Of a stretch of 64,000 nt of DNA, positions 37,333-47,980 are shown piece by piece. The first letter of the stretch is position 1; each line of letters starts with the position of its first letter. The stretch comes from Mogibacterium sp. (GTDB taxonomy: Bacteria > Bacillota > Clostridia > Peptostreptococcales > Anaerovoracaceae). The translations under genes and the position numbers were made by a program. The notes under the pieces are model-generated. The model did not search any database, was not told the DNA's origin, and saw only the letters and a program-made list of their open reading frames with translations. The DNA is taken from assembly GCA_017512145.1 (NCBI GenBank), contig JAFWHB010000030.1:17532-81531 (forward strand), written 5' to 3'.

Positions 37333-37851
37333 ATGGAAGACATCACCAGATTCGGGATCCGCAGAGCCAGACTCTTCGATGTGCCGGCAATATCAAGGCT
37401 CGAGATGGAGACCTCAGGCACACCATGGAGCTCGGAATCCATCACCAGGGACATCACATCCAATGACAAGGCGTATATGGTAGTCGCTGAGCTTGGAGAG
37501 TCCGATCCTGAGAATGGCATACTTGGCGATGTTATAGGCTACGCTGACATGTGGATCGTGGCAGGCGAGGCAGAGCTTAACAACATCGCTATTGACGAGA
37601 AGTACAGAGGCCATCACTTTGGTGAGCAGCTGCTCGATCATCTTCTCACAAAGTGCCGTGAGGCAGGCTGCAAGGTCATGAACCTTGACGTCAGGAAGAG
37701 CAATCAGGCGGCAATCGCCCTCTATGAGAAGATGGGCTTTGAACGCGTCGGCATCAGGCCACGCTACTACAGGAACAACAAGGAAGACGCCATCCTCATG
37801 ACTAAGTACATCGGGGATGTAGAAGTAGAATACACAGTAGATATAGAATAG
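37333..37851 (+). CDS. rimI: Ribosomal-protein-alanine N-acetyltransferase RimI
   Basis: 172 aa GNAT acetyltransferase. The acetyl-CoA loop is [19 protein letters not shown], and the RimI-type end [29 protein letters not shown] is clear. It acetylates the N-terminus of ribosomal protein S18 in E. coli. The start follows AGGAGGAGCC. Its location between tsaB and tsaD is the classic gene order. Confidence 0.93.
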   Translation: MEDITRFGIRRARLFDVPAISRLEMETSGTPWSSESITRDITSNDKAYMVVAELGESDPENGILGDVIGYADMWIVAGEAELNNIAIDEKYRGHHFGEQLLDHLLTKCREAGCKVMNLDVRKSNQAAIALYEKMGFERVGIRPRYYRNNKEDAILMTKYIGDVEVEYTVDIE

Positions 37852-37868
37852 ATATCCGGAAGGATTAC

Positions 37869-38885
37869 ATGAAGAACGTCAAACACTTAACACTTGGAAT
37901 AGAGACCAGCTGTGACGAGACCGCTGTCAGCGTCGTCGCGGACGGACGCGAGATCTTAAGCAACATCATCAGCTCGCAGATCAGCATTCATACAGAGTTC
38001 GGCGGAGTTGTACCGGAGATCGCCTCAAGACGCCATCTCGAGAACATCAATGATGTCATAGATGCGGCTCTCCGTGAGGCGGATGTGACTCTCGATGAGA
38101 TAGATCTTATCGGCGTTACATACGGTCCGGGACTCGTAGGCGCACTGCTGATCGGAGTCGCTGCAGCCAAAGCGATCGCTTTCGCGTGCGACATCCCGCT
38201 CGTCGGCGTCAATCACATGCACGGCCACATCGCTGCAAACTATCTTGAACATCACGAGCTCGAGCCTCCTTTCATGGCTCTGGTCGTATCCGGCGGTCAT
38301 ACGAATATAGTGAACGTGCCTGACTACAACAAATGCGACAAACTCGGCGGAACAAGAGACGATGCGGCAGGCGAGGCATTCGACAAGGTCGCAAGAGTCA
38401 TCGGACTCGGTTATCCCGGCGGCCCTAAGATCGACAGAGCCGCTAAGAACGGCAACCGGGACGCCATCGAGTTCAAGAGAGTATATCTTGAACCGGGCAG
38501 CTACGATTTCAGCTTTTCAGGTCTCAAGACACAGGCTCTCAACTACCTGAATACAGAGAAGCAGGCAGGAAGAGAGATCAATGTGAATGATGTCGCGGCA
38601 AGCTTTCAGGAGGCTGTCGTAGAGGTCATCGCAGACAAGGCAGTCCATGCAGCTAAGGAATTCGGCCAGAAGAGAATAGTAATGGCCGGCGGAGTTGCAT
38701 CCAACACAAGGCTCAGAGAACTCATATCTGAGAAAGCTTCAGCAGCAGGCATAGAAGTTCTCAGACCGTCTCCGGTACTTTGCACCGACAACGGTGCGAT
38801 GATCGCATCAGCAGCATATTACGCATACAGAGCAGGCGAGAGATCAGGTTATGATCTCGATGCAGTGCCTGCACTCGAATTCTGA
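37869..38885 (+). CDS. tsaD: tRNA N6-adenosine threonylcarbamoyltransferase TsaD
   Basis: 338 aa catalytic subunit transferring threonylcarbamoyl to A37 of ANN-decoding tRNAs. N-terminal [13 protein letters not shown], metal-binding His116 and His120 in [10 protein letters not shown], and VSGGHTNIV are visible; the Asp ligand is in [12 protein letters not shown]. Last member of the tsaE-tsaB-rimI-tsaD group, followed 28 nt later by an ABC-F gene. Confidence 0.96.
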   Translation: MKNVKHLTLGIETSCDETAVSVVADGREILSNIISSQISIHTEFGGVVPEIASRRHLENINDVIDAALREADVTLDEIDLIGVTYGPGLVGALLIGVAAAKAIAFACDIPLVGVNHMHGHIAANYLEHHELEPPFMALVVSGGHTNIVNVPDYNKCDKLGGTRDDAAGEAFDKVARVIGLGYPGGPKIDRAAKNGNRDAIEFKRVYLEPGSYDFSFSGLKTQALNYLNTEKQAGREINVNDVAASFQEAVVEVIADKAVHAAKEFGQKRIVMAGGVASNTRLRELISEKASAAGIEVLRPSPVLCTDNGAMIASAAYYAYRAGERSGYDLDAVPALEF

Positions 38886-38913
38886 TTATACAACTACAAG
38901 GAGCAGATAATTA

Positions 38914-40857
38914 ATGCTTGTATTATCCGGCAAGGACATCAGTAAGGCTTACGGAACTGACATCATACTAGAAGATGTCAGTTTTGGCGTGAGCAAAGGT
39001 GACAGGATAGGTATCGTCGGTCCGAACGGTTCGGGCAAGACGACCCTCCTCAATATCATCACAGGCGCCCTTGAGCCGACTTCAGGCAATATATATATCC
39101 GCAATGACTACAGCATAGGATATCTTAAGCAGAAGAACATCTTCTTCTCCGGCGGAACTGTCATCAGCGAGGCAGAGAAGACATTCGAGCACTTCTTCGC
39201 AATGGAGAAGGAGATCGAGAAGCTTCAGATGAGGATCGCAGATCACGAGAGCAGCAGCTTTGACAGGGATCTAGCGAGATACACAGAGCTCATCGAAGAT
39301 TATGAGAAGCAGGGCGGATATACCTACAGGAGCGAGCTCTCAGCAGTTCTCAGGCACATGGGCTTTGACGAGGAATCCCAGAACAAGAAGATAGAGGTCC
39401 TCTCGGGAGGTGAGCGCACAAGGCTCGCGCTCTCATGCATGCTCCTTCGCAAGCCTGACATACTCATCCTCGACGAGCCTACCAACCACCTCGACCTGAG
39501 GATGCTGGCATGGCTTGAGACATACCTCAAGAACTATCAGGGGACTTTGCTCGTCGTATCTCACGACAGATACTTCCTCGATAAGATCGTTAACAGGATA
39601 TTCGACATGAGCGGTGGCACGCTCTATGCATATACAGGCAACTACTCGGAGTATCTGGTCAAGAAGGCGGAGCGCCTTGAGGCCATGAGACGTGAGTATG
39701 AGAAGCAGCAGGCTGAGATCGCCCGTCAGGAGGAGATGATCAGACGCTTCAAGCAGCACGGAACCGAGCATCTTGCCAAGAGAGCAAGATCGAGGGAGAA
39801 GAGGCTTGCTCATGTGGAGCTGCTTGAAAAGCCTGAGCTCATGAACACCAGGATGAAAATCAGCTTTGAGGCTGATTACAAGAGCGGCGGCGAAGTCATA
39901 ACTGCAGAAGATCTCAGCAAGAGCTATGGCGACAGAAGACTCTTCAGGGACGTGTCCTTCGATGTAAGGAAGGGCGAGAGAGTCTGCATCATCGGTGACA
40001 ACGGTATAGGCAAGACCACACTCCTTAGGATCCTCATGGAGAAGGAAGCCGCAGACACCGGCTATCTAAGGATCGGGTACAATGTCAACTTTGGCTACTA
40101 CGATCAGGGTCAGATGATGCTCGACGACAACGAGACTGTTCTCGGCGAGATGAAGAACGCTTACCACCTCTATTCAGACACCGAGATGAGATCTCTGCTG
40201 GGAAGATTCCTGTTCAGAGGAGATGATGTCTTCAAGCAGGTCAAGGATCTCTCCGGAGGTGAGAAGGCCAAGCTGTCTCTTCTCAAGCTGATGCTGTCAG
40301 GTGCGAATACTCTTGTCCTGGACGAGCCGACCAACCACCTTGACATCGAGTCGAGAGAGATCGTTGAGGATGCACTGACTGAATTTGGCGGAACCCTGAT
40401 CATCGTATCCCACGACAGATATCTGCTGACCAAGATCCCTGACAGGATACTCGAGCTCACTCAGGACGGAATGGTCGAGTACAAGGGTAACTTCGAGTAC
40501 TATGTAGAGAAGAACTCGGCTGATGCAGCGGAGGACGAGGCAGAGACTTCGAAGAAGCCTTCAGGGTCAGCTGCCCGCTCAGAGCTTGAGGTCACTTTGC
40601 AGGAAGTCAGGTCATCAGAGGCAGAGCGCAAAGCCAAGAAGCAGGCTGAAGCCGACGAGAGACGCAGAGCAAGGCAGTCGGATGAGATCGAGAGCAGGAT
40701 ACATGAGCTTGAGGGCATGATCGCAGACATAGAGGAGTCAATGACTGATACAGACAGGGCGGGAGACTTCGAATGGATGCAGGAACAGTCTGAGCTTATG
40801 GCAACATATGAAACAGAAATCTCAGAATTGTACGATAAATGGATGGAACTTCAATAA
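38914..40857 (+). CDS. ABC-F family ATPase
   Basis: 647 aa with two ABC domains and no membrane part. Domain 1: Walker A GPNGSGKT, signature [12 protein letters not shown], Walker [12 protein letters not shown] charged linker (about 250-310). Domain 2: Walker A GDNGIGKT, signature [12 protein letters not shown], Walker [11 protein letters not shown]. An extended acidic/basic coiled-coil C-terminus (about 540-647) follows. ABC-F proteins act on the ribosome as translation factors or resistance proteins; layout suggests an Uup/YdiF-like housekeeping member. Confidence 0.92.
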   Translation: MLVLSGKDISKAYGTDIILEDVSFGVSKGDRIGIVGPNGSGKTTLLNIITGALEPTSGNIYIRNDYSIGYLKQKNIFFSGGTVISEAEKTFEHFFAMEKEIEKLQMRIADHESSSFDRDLARYTELIEDYEKQGGYTYRSELSAVLRHMGFDEESQNKKIEVLSGGERTRLALSCMLLRKPDILILDEPTNHLDLRMLAWLETYLKNYQGTLLVVSHDRYFLDKIVNRIFDMSGGTLYAYTGNYSEYLVKKAERLEAMRREYEKQQAEIARQEEMIRRFKQHGTEHLAKRARSREKRLAHVELLEKPELMNTRMKISFEADYKSGGEVITAEDLSKSYGDRRLFRDVSFDVRKGERVCIIGDNGIGKTTLLRILMEKEAADTGYLRIGYNVNFGYYDQGQMMLDDNETVLGEMKNAYHLYSDTEMRSLLGRFLFRGDDVFKQVKDLSGGEKAKLSLLKLMLSGANTLVLDEPTNHLDIESREIVEDALTEFGGTLIIVSHDRYLLTKIPDRILELTQDGMVEYKGNFEYYVEKNSADAAEDEAETSKKPSGSAARSELEVTLQEVRSSEAERKAKKQAEADERRRARQSDEIESRIHELEGMIADIEESMTDTDRAGDFEWMQEQSELMATYETEISELYDKWMELQ

Positions 40858-40882
40858 CTTTGTGAAATATTCTACTTAATAG

Positions 40883-40912
40883 TTGAATTATTTTCGCTTT
40901 GTATTTTATAAT
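40883..40912 (+). promoter_or_regulatory. acpP promoter
   Basis: TTGAAT at 40883-40888 and TATAAT at 40907-40912, 18-bp spacer, about 40 nt before the acpP start. Confidence 0.7.
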
Positions 40913-40952
40913 TAATGTCGATAATTAAATCTATCTAATAAAGGAGCTAACT

Positions 40953-41180
40953 ATGGTATTTGAAAAAGTTAAACAGCTGATCGTTGAACAGCTTGATGTA
41001 GATCCAGAGAGCATTACAATGGATACAGACTTCATGAAAGACCTCGAAGCAGATTCCCTTGATGCTGTAGAGATCATTCTTGGTGTAGAGGACGAATATG
41101 GCCTTGAGATTCCTGATGAAGTAGCAGAGAACTTCACTAAGGTAGCAGATATCGTTAACTATATCGAGGCAAATAAATAA
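40953..41180 (+). CDS. acpP: Acyl carrier protein
   Basis: 75 aa acidic protein; Ser35 in LEADSLDAVE is the 4'-phosphopantetheine attachment site. It carries acyl chains in fatty-acid synthesis. Strong RBS AAAGGAGC. No fab genes are adjacent, so it is an isolated acpP with its own promoter, followed by a hairpin and rex. Confidence 0.95.
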   Translation: MVFEKVKQLIVEQLDVDPESITMDTDFMKDLEADSLDAVEIILGVEDEYGLEIPDEVAENFTKVADIVNYIEANK

Positions 41181-41183
41181 TCC

Positions 41184-41230
41184 TGCTGAATAGATAACGG
41201 ACGGCGCGTATGCGCTAATTCATTCAGCGT
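41184..41230 (+). other. Inverted repeat between acpP and rex
   Basis: GCTGAAT (41184-41190) can pair with ATTCAGC (41222-41228), with GCGC-GTAT-GCGC inside. No T run follows; it may be an mRNA element or rex operator-like site. Confidence 0.4.
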
Positions 41231-41248
41231 AAGGAGAAGGGGTAAGAC

Positions 41249-41899
41249 ATGAGCAATAAGCCTAAAGTGTCAAATGCAATTATAAGAAGACTGCCTAGAT
41301 ACAGAAGATATCTCGGACATCTTCAGACCAGGGGAGTCAGGAAGGTTTCATCTAACGAACTCAGTGAGATGATCGGCTATACAGCATCTCAGATCAGACA
41401 GGATCTGAATACATTCGGGGAATTTGGACAGCAGGGATATGGCTATGAAGTTGACAAGCTCTACAAGGAGATCAACAAGATCCTTGGGCTTGACAGAGAA
41501 TATAAGACAGTAGTAGTTGGTGTTGGTAACCTCGGACAGGCTATTACGAACTACACATATTACTACAAGATCGGATTCAACATTATGGGATTGTTTGATA
41601 TCAATCCTAAGATCATCGGCAACTGGATCAACGATGTTGAGGTTATGGATTGTGCTGAGCTTGAAGAGTATGTCAGAAGAGAGAACATCGATATCGGCAT
41701 CATCTGTGTTAACAGAGAGAATGCTCAGGATGTAGCTGACAAACTTGTAGCAGGCGGAGTACGCGGCATCTGGAACTTTGCACCGATCGATCTGGTCGTA
41801 CCATCTGATGTAGCGCTTGAATCAGTACACCTTTCGGACAGCCTTCACGCTCTCTCTTTCATGATCAAGAGCAAGTCAGAGCAGGCAGCTGAGAAGTAA
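41249..41899 (+). CDS. rex: Redox-sensing transcriptional repressor Rex
   Basis: 216 aa. N-terminal winged helix (about 8-80) with AIIRRLPRYRRYLGHL and SNELSEMIGYTASQIRQDLNTFGEFGQQGYGY. A Rossmann domain follows with VVGVGNLGQAI and the swapped C-terminal helix. It senses the NADH/NAD ratio and represses fermentation genes. The start follows AAGGAGAAGG. Confidence 0.95.
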   Translation: MSNKPKVSNAIIRRLPRYRRYLGHLQTRGVRKVSSNELSEMIGYTASQIRQDLNTFGEFGQQGYGYEVDKLYKEINKILGLDREYKTVVVGVGNLGQAITNYTYYYKIGFNIMGLFDINPKIIGNWINDVEVMDCAELEEYVRRENIDIGIICVNRENAQDVADKLVAGGVRGIWNFAPIDLVVPSDVALESVHLSDSLHALSFMIKSKSEQAAEK

Positions 41900-41924
41900 T
41901 CATTCAGTACTAATAACGCAAACA

Positions 41925-41954
41925 AAAATCCCGTAGCGTGAGCTACGGGATTTT
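41925..41954. terminator. Bidirectional terminator between rex and ferredoxin
   Basis: AAAATCCCGTAGC / GCTACGGGATTTT, 13 bp with a GTGA loop, A-rich on the left and T-rich on the right. Confidence 0.9.
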
Positions 41955-41987
41955 CGGTAAATCCATAAAGGATGTAAGTCTTAAGAC

Positions 41988-42155
41988 TTATGCCTCAGCA
42001 GGTGCTCCTACAGGGCAGTTAGCAGCGCAAGCACCACAGTCGATGCAAACGGACTCATCGATTACGTAAGGTGTTCCCTCGGAAATAGCCTCAACAGGGC
42101 AGCCAGCTGCACAAACGCCGCAACCGATGCAATCATCAGAAATCTTATATGCCAT
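41988..42155 (-). CDS. 2[4Fe-4S] ferredoxin (55 aa)
   Basis: A complete clostridial ferredoxin: MAYKISDDCIGCGVC begins it, and the two cluster motifs are CIGCGVCAAGCP (9-20) and CIDCGACAANCP (37-48). It is the likely electron carrier for the vor enzyme and other redox complexes. The start has GGAGGAG upstream, and a good promoter lies at 42196-42224. Monocistronic. Confidence 0.96.
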   Translation of the reverse strand: MAYKISDDCIGCGVCAAGCPVEAISEGTPYVIDESVCIDCGACAANCPVGAPAEA

Positions 42156-42195
42156 TATAGTCTCCTCCTTCTTATAAGAATATATCTACATCGCA

Positions 42196-42224
42196 AGTAT
42201 AGCACGCAGATAGTTAAATGTAAA
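42196..42224 (-). promoter_or_regulatory. Ferredoxin promoter
   Basis: Minus strand TTTACA (42219-42224), 17-bp spacer, TATACT (42196-42201); about 40 bp upstream of the start codon. Confidence 0.75.
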
Positions 42225-42270
42225 TAATTTAAAAAAGTTGAAGAATGCACATTCAGAGGTGCAGATAAGC

Positions 42271-43143
42271 ATGAAAATAGTATCATTTACAGGTAAGAGC
42301 GGAACAGGAAAGAGCTACCAGGCAACTCAGCTGGCGCAGAGCAGAGGCTTTGATGCCATCATTGATGACGGCCTCCTGATCTATAAGGGACAGATAGTAG
42401 CAGGTACTTCCGCCAAGAAATGCGCATCCAAGGCAGCAGCCATGAGAACTGCTCTTTTCAACTATGATGACCACAGGGACGAGGTTATCAGCGCAATAGT
42501 CAGATATAAGCCTGAGAGCCTGATGATAATCGGCACATCTGACAAGATGACCAATATCATAGCTTCCCAGCTCGGACTTCATGAGCCTGACGAGAGGATC
42601 TACATCGAGGATGTCACAACAGAGGAGGACAGGGCACTTGCGGCACATCACCGCAATGACGAGGGCCAGCACGTAATCCCGGCACCTGTCGGACAGCTGA
42701 GAAGAGACTTTGCCGGCTACTTCATGAATCCTCTCAAGATGTTCTGGGACAAAGCCATCGGTAACGCTGTCAGCGGGGACCCCGGCAAGGACGATGACGG
42801 CCCGACCGACCGTACAGTCGTAAGGCCTCAGTTCAGCTACTTTGGCACTTTCACGATAAGTGAACAGGTTATCAGGGACATCATCAGGATCGCGGCAGAG
42901 AAGTACAGCGACAAACTCGTAGTTGCGAACAGAATGAGTAACGGCAAGCAGCACAACATGTCGGTCACTATCGATGTCAGGGCGCTCAAGGATCCCGGGA
43001 CGATCGATAGCTGCGTCGCACTTCAGAATGATGTGTATCAGGCGATTGCTAACATGACGGCTTTCACGATCGACAGCGTCAATGTCAGGATCAGCGATAT
43101 CGCGCGTGACTATGATGATCTGCACTCGCGCAAACTTCACTAG
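42271..43143 (+). CDS. P-loop ATPase fused to a Gls24/Asp23-like domain
   Basis: 290 aa from ATG 42271 (AGAGGTG upstream); a TTG at 42238 is less likely. Residues 1-135 form a P-loop nucleotide-binding domain starting MKIVSFTGKSGTGKSYQ (Walker A 8-15). After a charged linker, the C-terminal 90 residues (YFGTFTISEQVIRDIIRIAAEKY, VANRMSNGKQHNMSVTIDVRAL, MTAFTIDSVNVRISDI) resemble the Asp23/Gls24 (DUF322) alkaline-shock fold. Function unknown; membrane or envelope stress association is inferred only from the Asp23 family. Followed 18 nt later by ogg. Confidence 0.7.
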   Translation: MKIVSFTGKSGTGKSYQATQLAQSRGFDAIIDDGLLIYKGQIVAGTSAKKCASKAAAMRTALFNYDDHRDEVISAIVRYKPESLMIIGTSDKMTNIIASQLGLHEPDERIYIEDVTTEEDRALAAHHRNDEGQHVIPAPVGQLRRDFAGYFMNPLKMFWDKAIGNAVSGDPGKDDDGPTDRTVVRPQFSYFGTFTISEQVIRDIIRIAAEKYSDKLVVANRMSNGKQHNMSVTIDVRALKDPGTIDSCVALQNDVYQAIANMTAFTIDSVNVRISDIARDYDDLHSRKLH

Positions 43144-43161
43144 ACGGAGCATTACAGATAA

Positions 43162-43998
43162 ATGAGAACTATCGTATTTGACAATATCAGGGATCTGGAG
43201 CTCCCGCACGTATTCGAGTGCGGCCAGTGCTTCAGATGGGTGCCTGCAGGGGACGGCACCGGTGACTATATAGGTGCTGCAGGGTCATATGCAGCAAGAG
43301 TTGGCATTACCGGAGACGGCGGCACAAGGTCTCTTGTGATCGAGGCGACCGGCGGAGATGAAGACTTCTGGCGGAGCTACTTTGACCTCGATACGGATTA
43401 CTCAGAGATCAAATCAACCCTGATAACCAGGGAGCCCCTGATCGCTGCTGCGGCAGAATACGGCAGCGGAATCAGGATCCTCAACCAGGACCTCTTCGAG
43501 ACGATCATTTCGTTCATTATTTCTCAGAACAATAACATCCCGAGGATCAGGAAGAACATCGAATCGATCTGCTCGAAGTACGGCGAGTATATAGGCGAGG
43601 CTTTCGGAAGAGAGTGGTACGCATTCCCAACGCCGGAGGCGCTTGCGGCAGCAGAGGTCAGCGACCTGATGGATCTCCGGCTTGGCTACAGAGCGGGGTA
43701 CATCAAAGCGGCAGGAGAACGCTTTTGCAGCTGCGAGAGGCCAAAGTGCAGGGAGGAAGTCCTCGAATACCTCGGCATAGGACCTAAGGTCGCGAACTGC
43801 ATCATGCTGTTCGGTCTGAGGCAGACTGACGCCTTCCCGATCGACACCTGGGTCAAGCACATAATGAATGACATGTACGGCTTCGAAGAGAAAGATGCCA
43901 GAGGAATGGCTGCGTTTGCAGCGGACAGATTCGGAGCTTATGCGGGATATGCCCAGCAGTATCTGTTCTATTATTACAGAGACCGCAGCAAGAACTGA
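43162..43998 (+). CDS. ogg: 8-oxoguanine DNA glycosylase/AP lyase, OGG1 type
   Basis: 278 aa. The N-terminal OGG domain starts with the ELPHVFECGQCFRW signature; an HhH-GPD core follows. Catalytic Lys209 in LGIGPKVAN and Asp228 in FPIDTWVKHIM are 19 residues apart, as Lys249 and Asp268 are in human OGG1. It removes oxidised guanine from DNA and nicks the abasic site. Clear eukaryote-like OGG1 architecture, known also in some Clostridia and archaea. Confidence 0.92.
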   Translation: MRTIVFDNIRDLELPHVFECGQCFRWVPAGDGTGDYIGAAGSYAARVGITGDGGTRSLVIEATGGDEDFWRSYFDLDTDYSEIKSTLITREPLIAAAAEYGSGIRILNQDLFETIISFIISQNNNIPRIRKNIESICSKYGEYIGEAFGREWYAFPTPEALAAAEVSDLMDLRLGYRAGYIKAAGERFCSCERPKCREEVLEYLGIGPKVANCIMLFGLRQTDAFPIDTWVKHIMNDMYGFEEKDARGMAAFAADRFGAYAGYAQQYLFYYYRDRSKN

Positions 43999-44027
43999 AA
44001 ACATTGAAAAATATTGAAAATCCATCC

Positions 44028-44054
44028 AAAGCCCTCACTTCCGGAGGGCTTTTT
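44028..44054 (+). terminator. Terminator after ogg
   Basis: AAAGCCCTC (44028-44036) / GAGGGCTTT (44044-44052), 7-nt loop, then more Ts. Confidence 0.85.
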
Positions 44055-44083
44055 GAGTGACGATTTCTTCACACAATTAAGTG

Positions 44084-44112
44084 TTGACATTACATATGGG
44101 GATGAGTAGAAT
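44084..44112 (+). promoter_or_regulatory. groESL promoter
   Basis: TTGACA at 44084-44089 and TAGAAT at 44107-44112, 17-bp spacer, immediately upstream of the CIRCE operator. Confidence 0.85.
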
Positions 44113-44123
44113 AATAAAGGTAT

Positions 44124-44150
44124 TTGGCACTCGAACGATAAGAGTGCTAA
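44124..44150 (+). promoter_or_regulatory. CIRCE operator (HrcA binding site)
   Basis: TTGGCACTC-N9-GAGTGCTAA differs from the CIRCE consensus TTAGCACTC-N9-GAGTGCTAA at one base. It lies between the groESL promoter and groES, so HrcA repression of the chaperonin operon is expected. Confidence 0.93.
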
Positions 44151-44189
44151 CAAAACAGACATAAGAACAGAATATCAGGAGGCAATAAT

Positions 44190-44468
44190 ATGAGCATCGG
44201 AATCAAGCCACTCGGAGCAAGAGTTGTAATAAAGAAGATGGAAGCTGAAGAGAAGACAGAGGGCGGACTGCTCCTTTCAGGCAGCGCCAAGGAGAAGCCA
44301 CAGCAGGCAGAGGTCCTTGCAGTTGGTCCTGGAACTAAGGACGAGCCAATGGAACTCAAGGTAGGCGACATCGTAATCTTCAGCAGATACGGTGGCAATG
44401 AGCTCAAGTATAAGGGTGTTGAATATACTATCATCAATCAGAAGGACATCCTTGCTACAGTAGAGTAA
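44190..44468 (+). CDS. groES: Co-chaperonin GroES
   Basis: 92 aa, forms the heptameric lid of GroEL. IKPLGARVVIKKMEAEEKTEGGLLLSG includes the mobile loop and GDIVIFSRYGGNELKYKGVEYTII the conserved C-terminal half. Under CIRCE control and 40 nt upstream of groEL. Confidence 0.96.
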   Translation: MSIGIKPLGARVVIKKMEAEEKTEGGLLLSGSAKEKPQQAEVLAVGPGTKDEPMELKVGDIVIFSRYGGNELKYKGVEYTIINQKDILATVE

Positions 44469-44484
44469 CAAGAACGTTAAATAA

Positions 44485-46125
<1,641 letters not shown>

Positions 46126-46173
46126 AGGCGTTGCCGTAAGGAAGAATGCGGAGGCTGAGCTCCTCCGATAGGA
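46126..46173 (+). repeat. Structured element, copy 1, after groEL
   Basis: GGCGTTGCCGTA followed by CGGAGGCTGAGCTCCTCCG-ATA. The second part is a stem CGGAGG/CCTCCG. The same two blocks, in the same order, occur at 58,297-58,349 inside the loop of another terminator. Confidence 0.55.
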
Positions 46174-46190
46174 TCAATCAATTATGTGAT

Positions 46191-46222
46191 AAAGGAGTGC
46201 TCGTATGGGCGCTCCTTTTTTA
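46191..46222 (+). terminator. groESL terminator
   Basis: AAAGGAGTGC (46191-46200) / GCGCTCCTTT (46209-46218), one G-T pair, followed by Ts. Confidence 0.88.
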
Positions 46223-46280
46223 TATGAGAAATTTGTTGGACAGCTGCAAAAGTTAGCGATCTCTAATTCTTGAAAAATGC

Positions 46281-46308
46281 TTGATTTGCCCATTTTTAGT
46301 GATATATT
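46281..46308 (+). promoter_or_regulatory. guaBA promoter
   Basis: TTGATT at 46281-46286 and TATATT at 46303-46308 with a 16-bp spacer. The about 105-nt leader that follows has small hairpins (AGCCA/TGGCT, GTTAG/CTAAC) but no recognised purine riboswitch. Confidence 0.6.
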
Positions 46309-46424
46309 AGTGCTGTGAAGCCATATTTTGGCTGAAAGTTAGACCAGGCTAACGTTACAATAGTGTGACAATTTCAATCCCCTAATTAATTATAGACAGG
46401 TATAGAACCAGAAAGAGGTGAATA

Positions 46425-47939
46425 ATGGCGACTGTACTCAAGGAACCATCAAGAACTTTCAATGAATATCTTCTTATTCCGGGATACTCCAGTGCGGATG
46501 CAAGACCGGAGAATGTTTCACTCAGAACTCCTGTTGTTAAGTTCAGGAAGGGAGAGGAACCTGCACTCAGCATGAACATTCCTCTTACATCAGCTGTAAT
46601 GCAGGCTGTATCTGATGATAATCTGGCTGTTGCCCTTGCGAAGGAGGGTGGTATCTCCTTCATCTTCGGATCCCAGTCGATCGAGAGCCAGGCTGCAATG
46701 GTAAGAAGAGCCAAGAGAGTTAAGGCAGGATTCGTACCTAGCGATTCCAACTTAAGGCCGGACGCAACACTTCATGATGTGATCGAGCTCAAGGCTGAGA
46801 AGGGTCACTCAACAATCGCTATCACAGAAGACGGAACATCCGAAGGCAAGCTCCTCGGAATCGTCACTAGCAGAGACTACAGGCTTTCAAGAATGAACCT
46901 GGACACCAAGGTTTCTGAGTTCATGACACCATTTGACAAGCTGATCTACGGCAAGGATGGAATCACTTTGTCAGAAGCTAACGATATCATCTGGGACAAC
47001 AAGCTCAACCAGCTGCCTATCGTAGACGACAACCAGAGACTTACTGCATTTGTCTTCCGTAAGGACTACGACTCACACAAGGAGCATCCGAATGAACTCC
47101 TCGACGCTGACAAGAGATATGTTGTCGGTGCCGGAATCAACACAAGAGACTTCAAGGAAAGAGTTCCGGCTCTCCTCGATGCAGGCGTAGATGTTCTGAC
47201 AATCGACTCATCTGAAGGTTATTCAGAGTGGCAGGCAATCACACTCAAGTGGATCAGAGACACTTACGGTGATACAGTCAAAGTCGGTGCAGGTAACGTT
47301 GTTGACGCTGACGGATTCAACTTCCTCGCAGACTGCGGCGCTGACTTTATCAAGATTGGTATCGGTGGCGGATCCATCTGCATCACAAGAGAGCAGAAGG
47401 GTATCGGAAGAGGACAGGCTTCGGCAGTTCTCGAGGTAGCTCAGGCCAGAGATGAGTACTACAAGAAGACCGGCGTATACATTCCGATCTGCTCAGACGG
47501 CGGAATCGTTTATGACTATCATATGACACTCGCACTCGCGATGGGCGCAGACTTCATCATGCTCGGCAGATACTTTGCCCGCTTCGAAGAATCCCCATCA
47601 AGAAAGCTGATGCTTAACGGCAGCTACGTCAAGGAGTACTGGGGCGAAGGTTCTTCAAGAGCCCGCAACTGGCAGAGATACGACCTCGGCGGAGATGCTA
47701 AGCTCAAGTTCGAGGAAGGCGTTGACTCATACGTACCTTATGCAGGTCTGCTGCACGACAACGTTCAGCTCTCACTCATGAAGGTCAAGTCAACAATGTG
47801 CAACTGCGGAGTCCTCAACATTCCGGACTTCCACAAGAACGCCAAGCTGACACTCGTTTCGGCTGTAAGTATCGTAGAGGGCGGAGCACACGATGTAATC
47901 CTCAAGGACGTTTCAGTCAGAGGAACATCCGACAGATAA
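46425..47939 (+). CDS. guaB: IMP dehydrogenase, Tritrichomonas-like type
   Basis: Oxidises IMP to XMP with NAD, the committed step to GMP. 504 aa with a TIM barrel and inserted CBS pair (about 95-225). The catalytic loop is [17 protein letters not shown] with Cys319, and the mobile flap has [11 protein letters not shown] with Arg418 and Tyr419. These numbers and segments coincide with the well-studied Tritrichomonas foetus enzyme (Cys319, Arg418, Tyr419), unlike the usual bacterial GPGSICTTR type. Transcribed with guaA 41 nt downstream; RBS AAAGAGGTG. Confidence 0.92.
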   Translation: MATVLKEPSRTFNEYLLIPGYSSADARPENVSLRTPVVKFRKGEEPALSMNIPLTSAVMQAVSDDNLAVALAKEGGISFIFGSQSIESQAAMVRRAKRVKAGFVPSDSNLRPDATLHDVIELKAEKGHSTIAITEDGTSEGKLLGIVTSRDYRLSRMNLDTKVSEFMTPFDKLIYGKDGITLSEANDIIWDNKLNQLPIVDDNQRLTAFVFRKDYDSHKEHPNELLDADKRYVVGAGINTRDFKERVPALLDAGVDVLTIDSSEGYSEWQAITLKWIRDTYGDTVKVGAGNVVDADGFNFLADCGADFIKIGIGGGSICITREQKGIGRGQASAVLEVAQARDEYYKKTGVYIPICSDGGIVYDYHMTLALAMGADFIMLGRYFARFEESPSRKLMLNGSYVKEYWGEGSSRARNWQRYDLGGDAKLKFEEGVDSYVPYAGLLHDNVQLSLMKVKSTMCNCGVLNIPDFHKNAKLTLVSAVSIVEGGAHDVILKDVSVRGTSDR

Positions 47940-47980
47940 ATAGCAATCAATTAACTCTTTCATAATACGGAGGTACATAG

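Noticed and set aside
46309..46424. Possible purine riboswitch ahead of guaB
   Set aside because: The conserved purine-aptamer loop sequences are absent; only small unrelated hairpins are visible.
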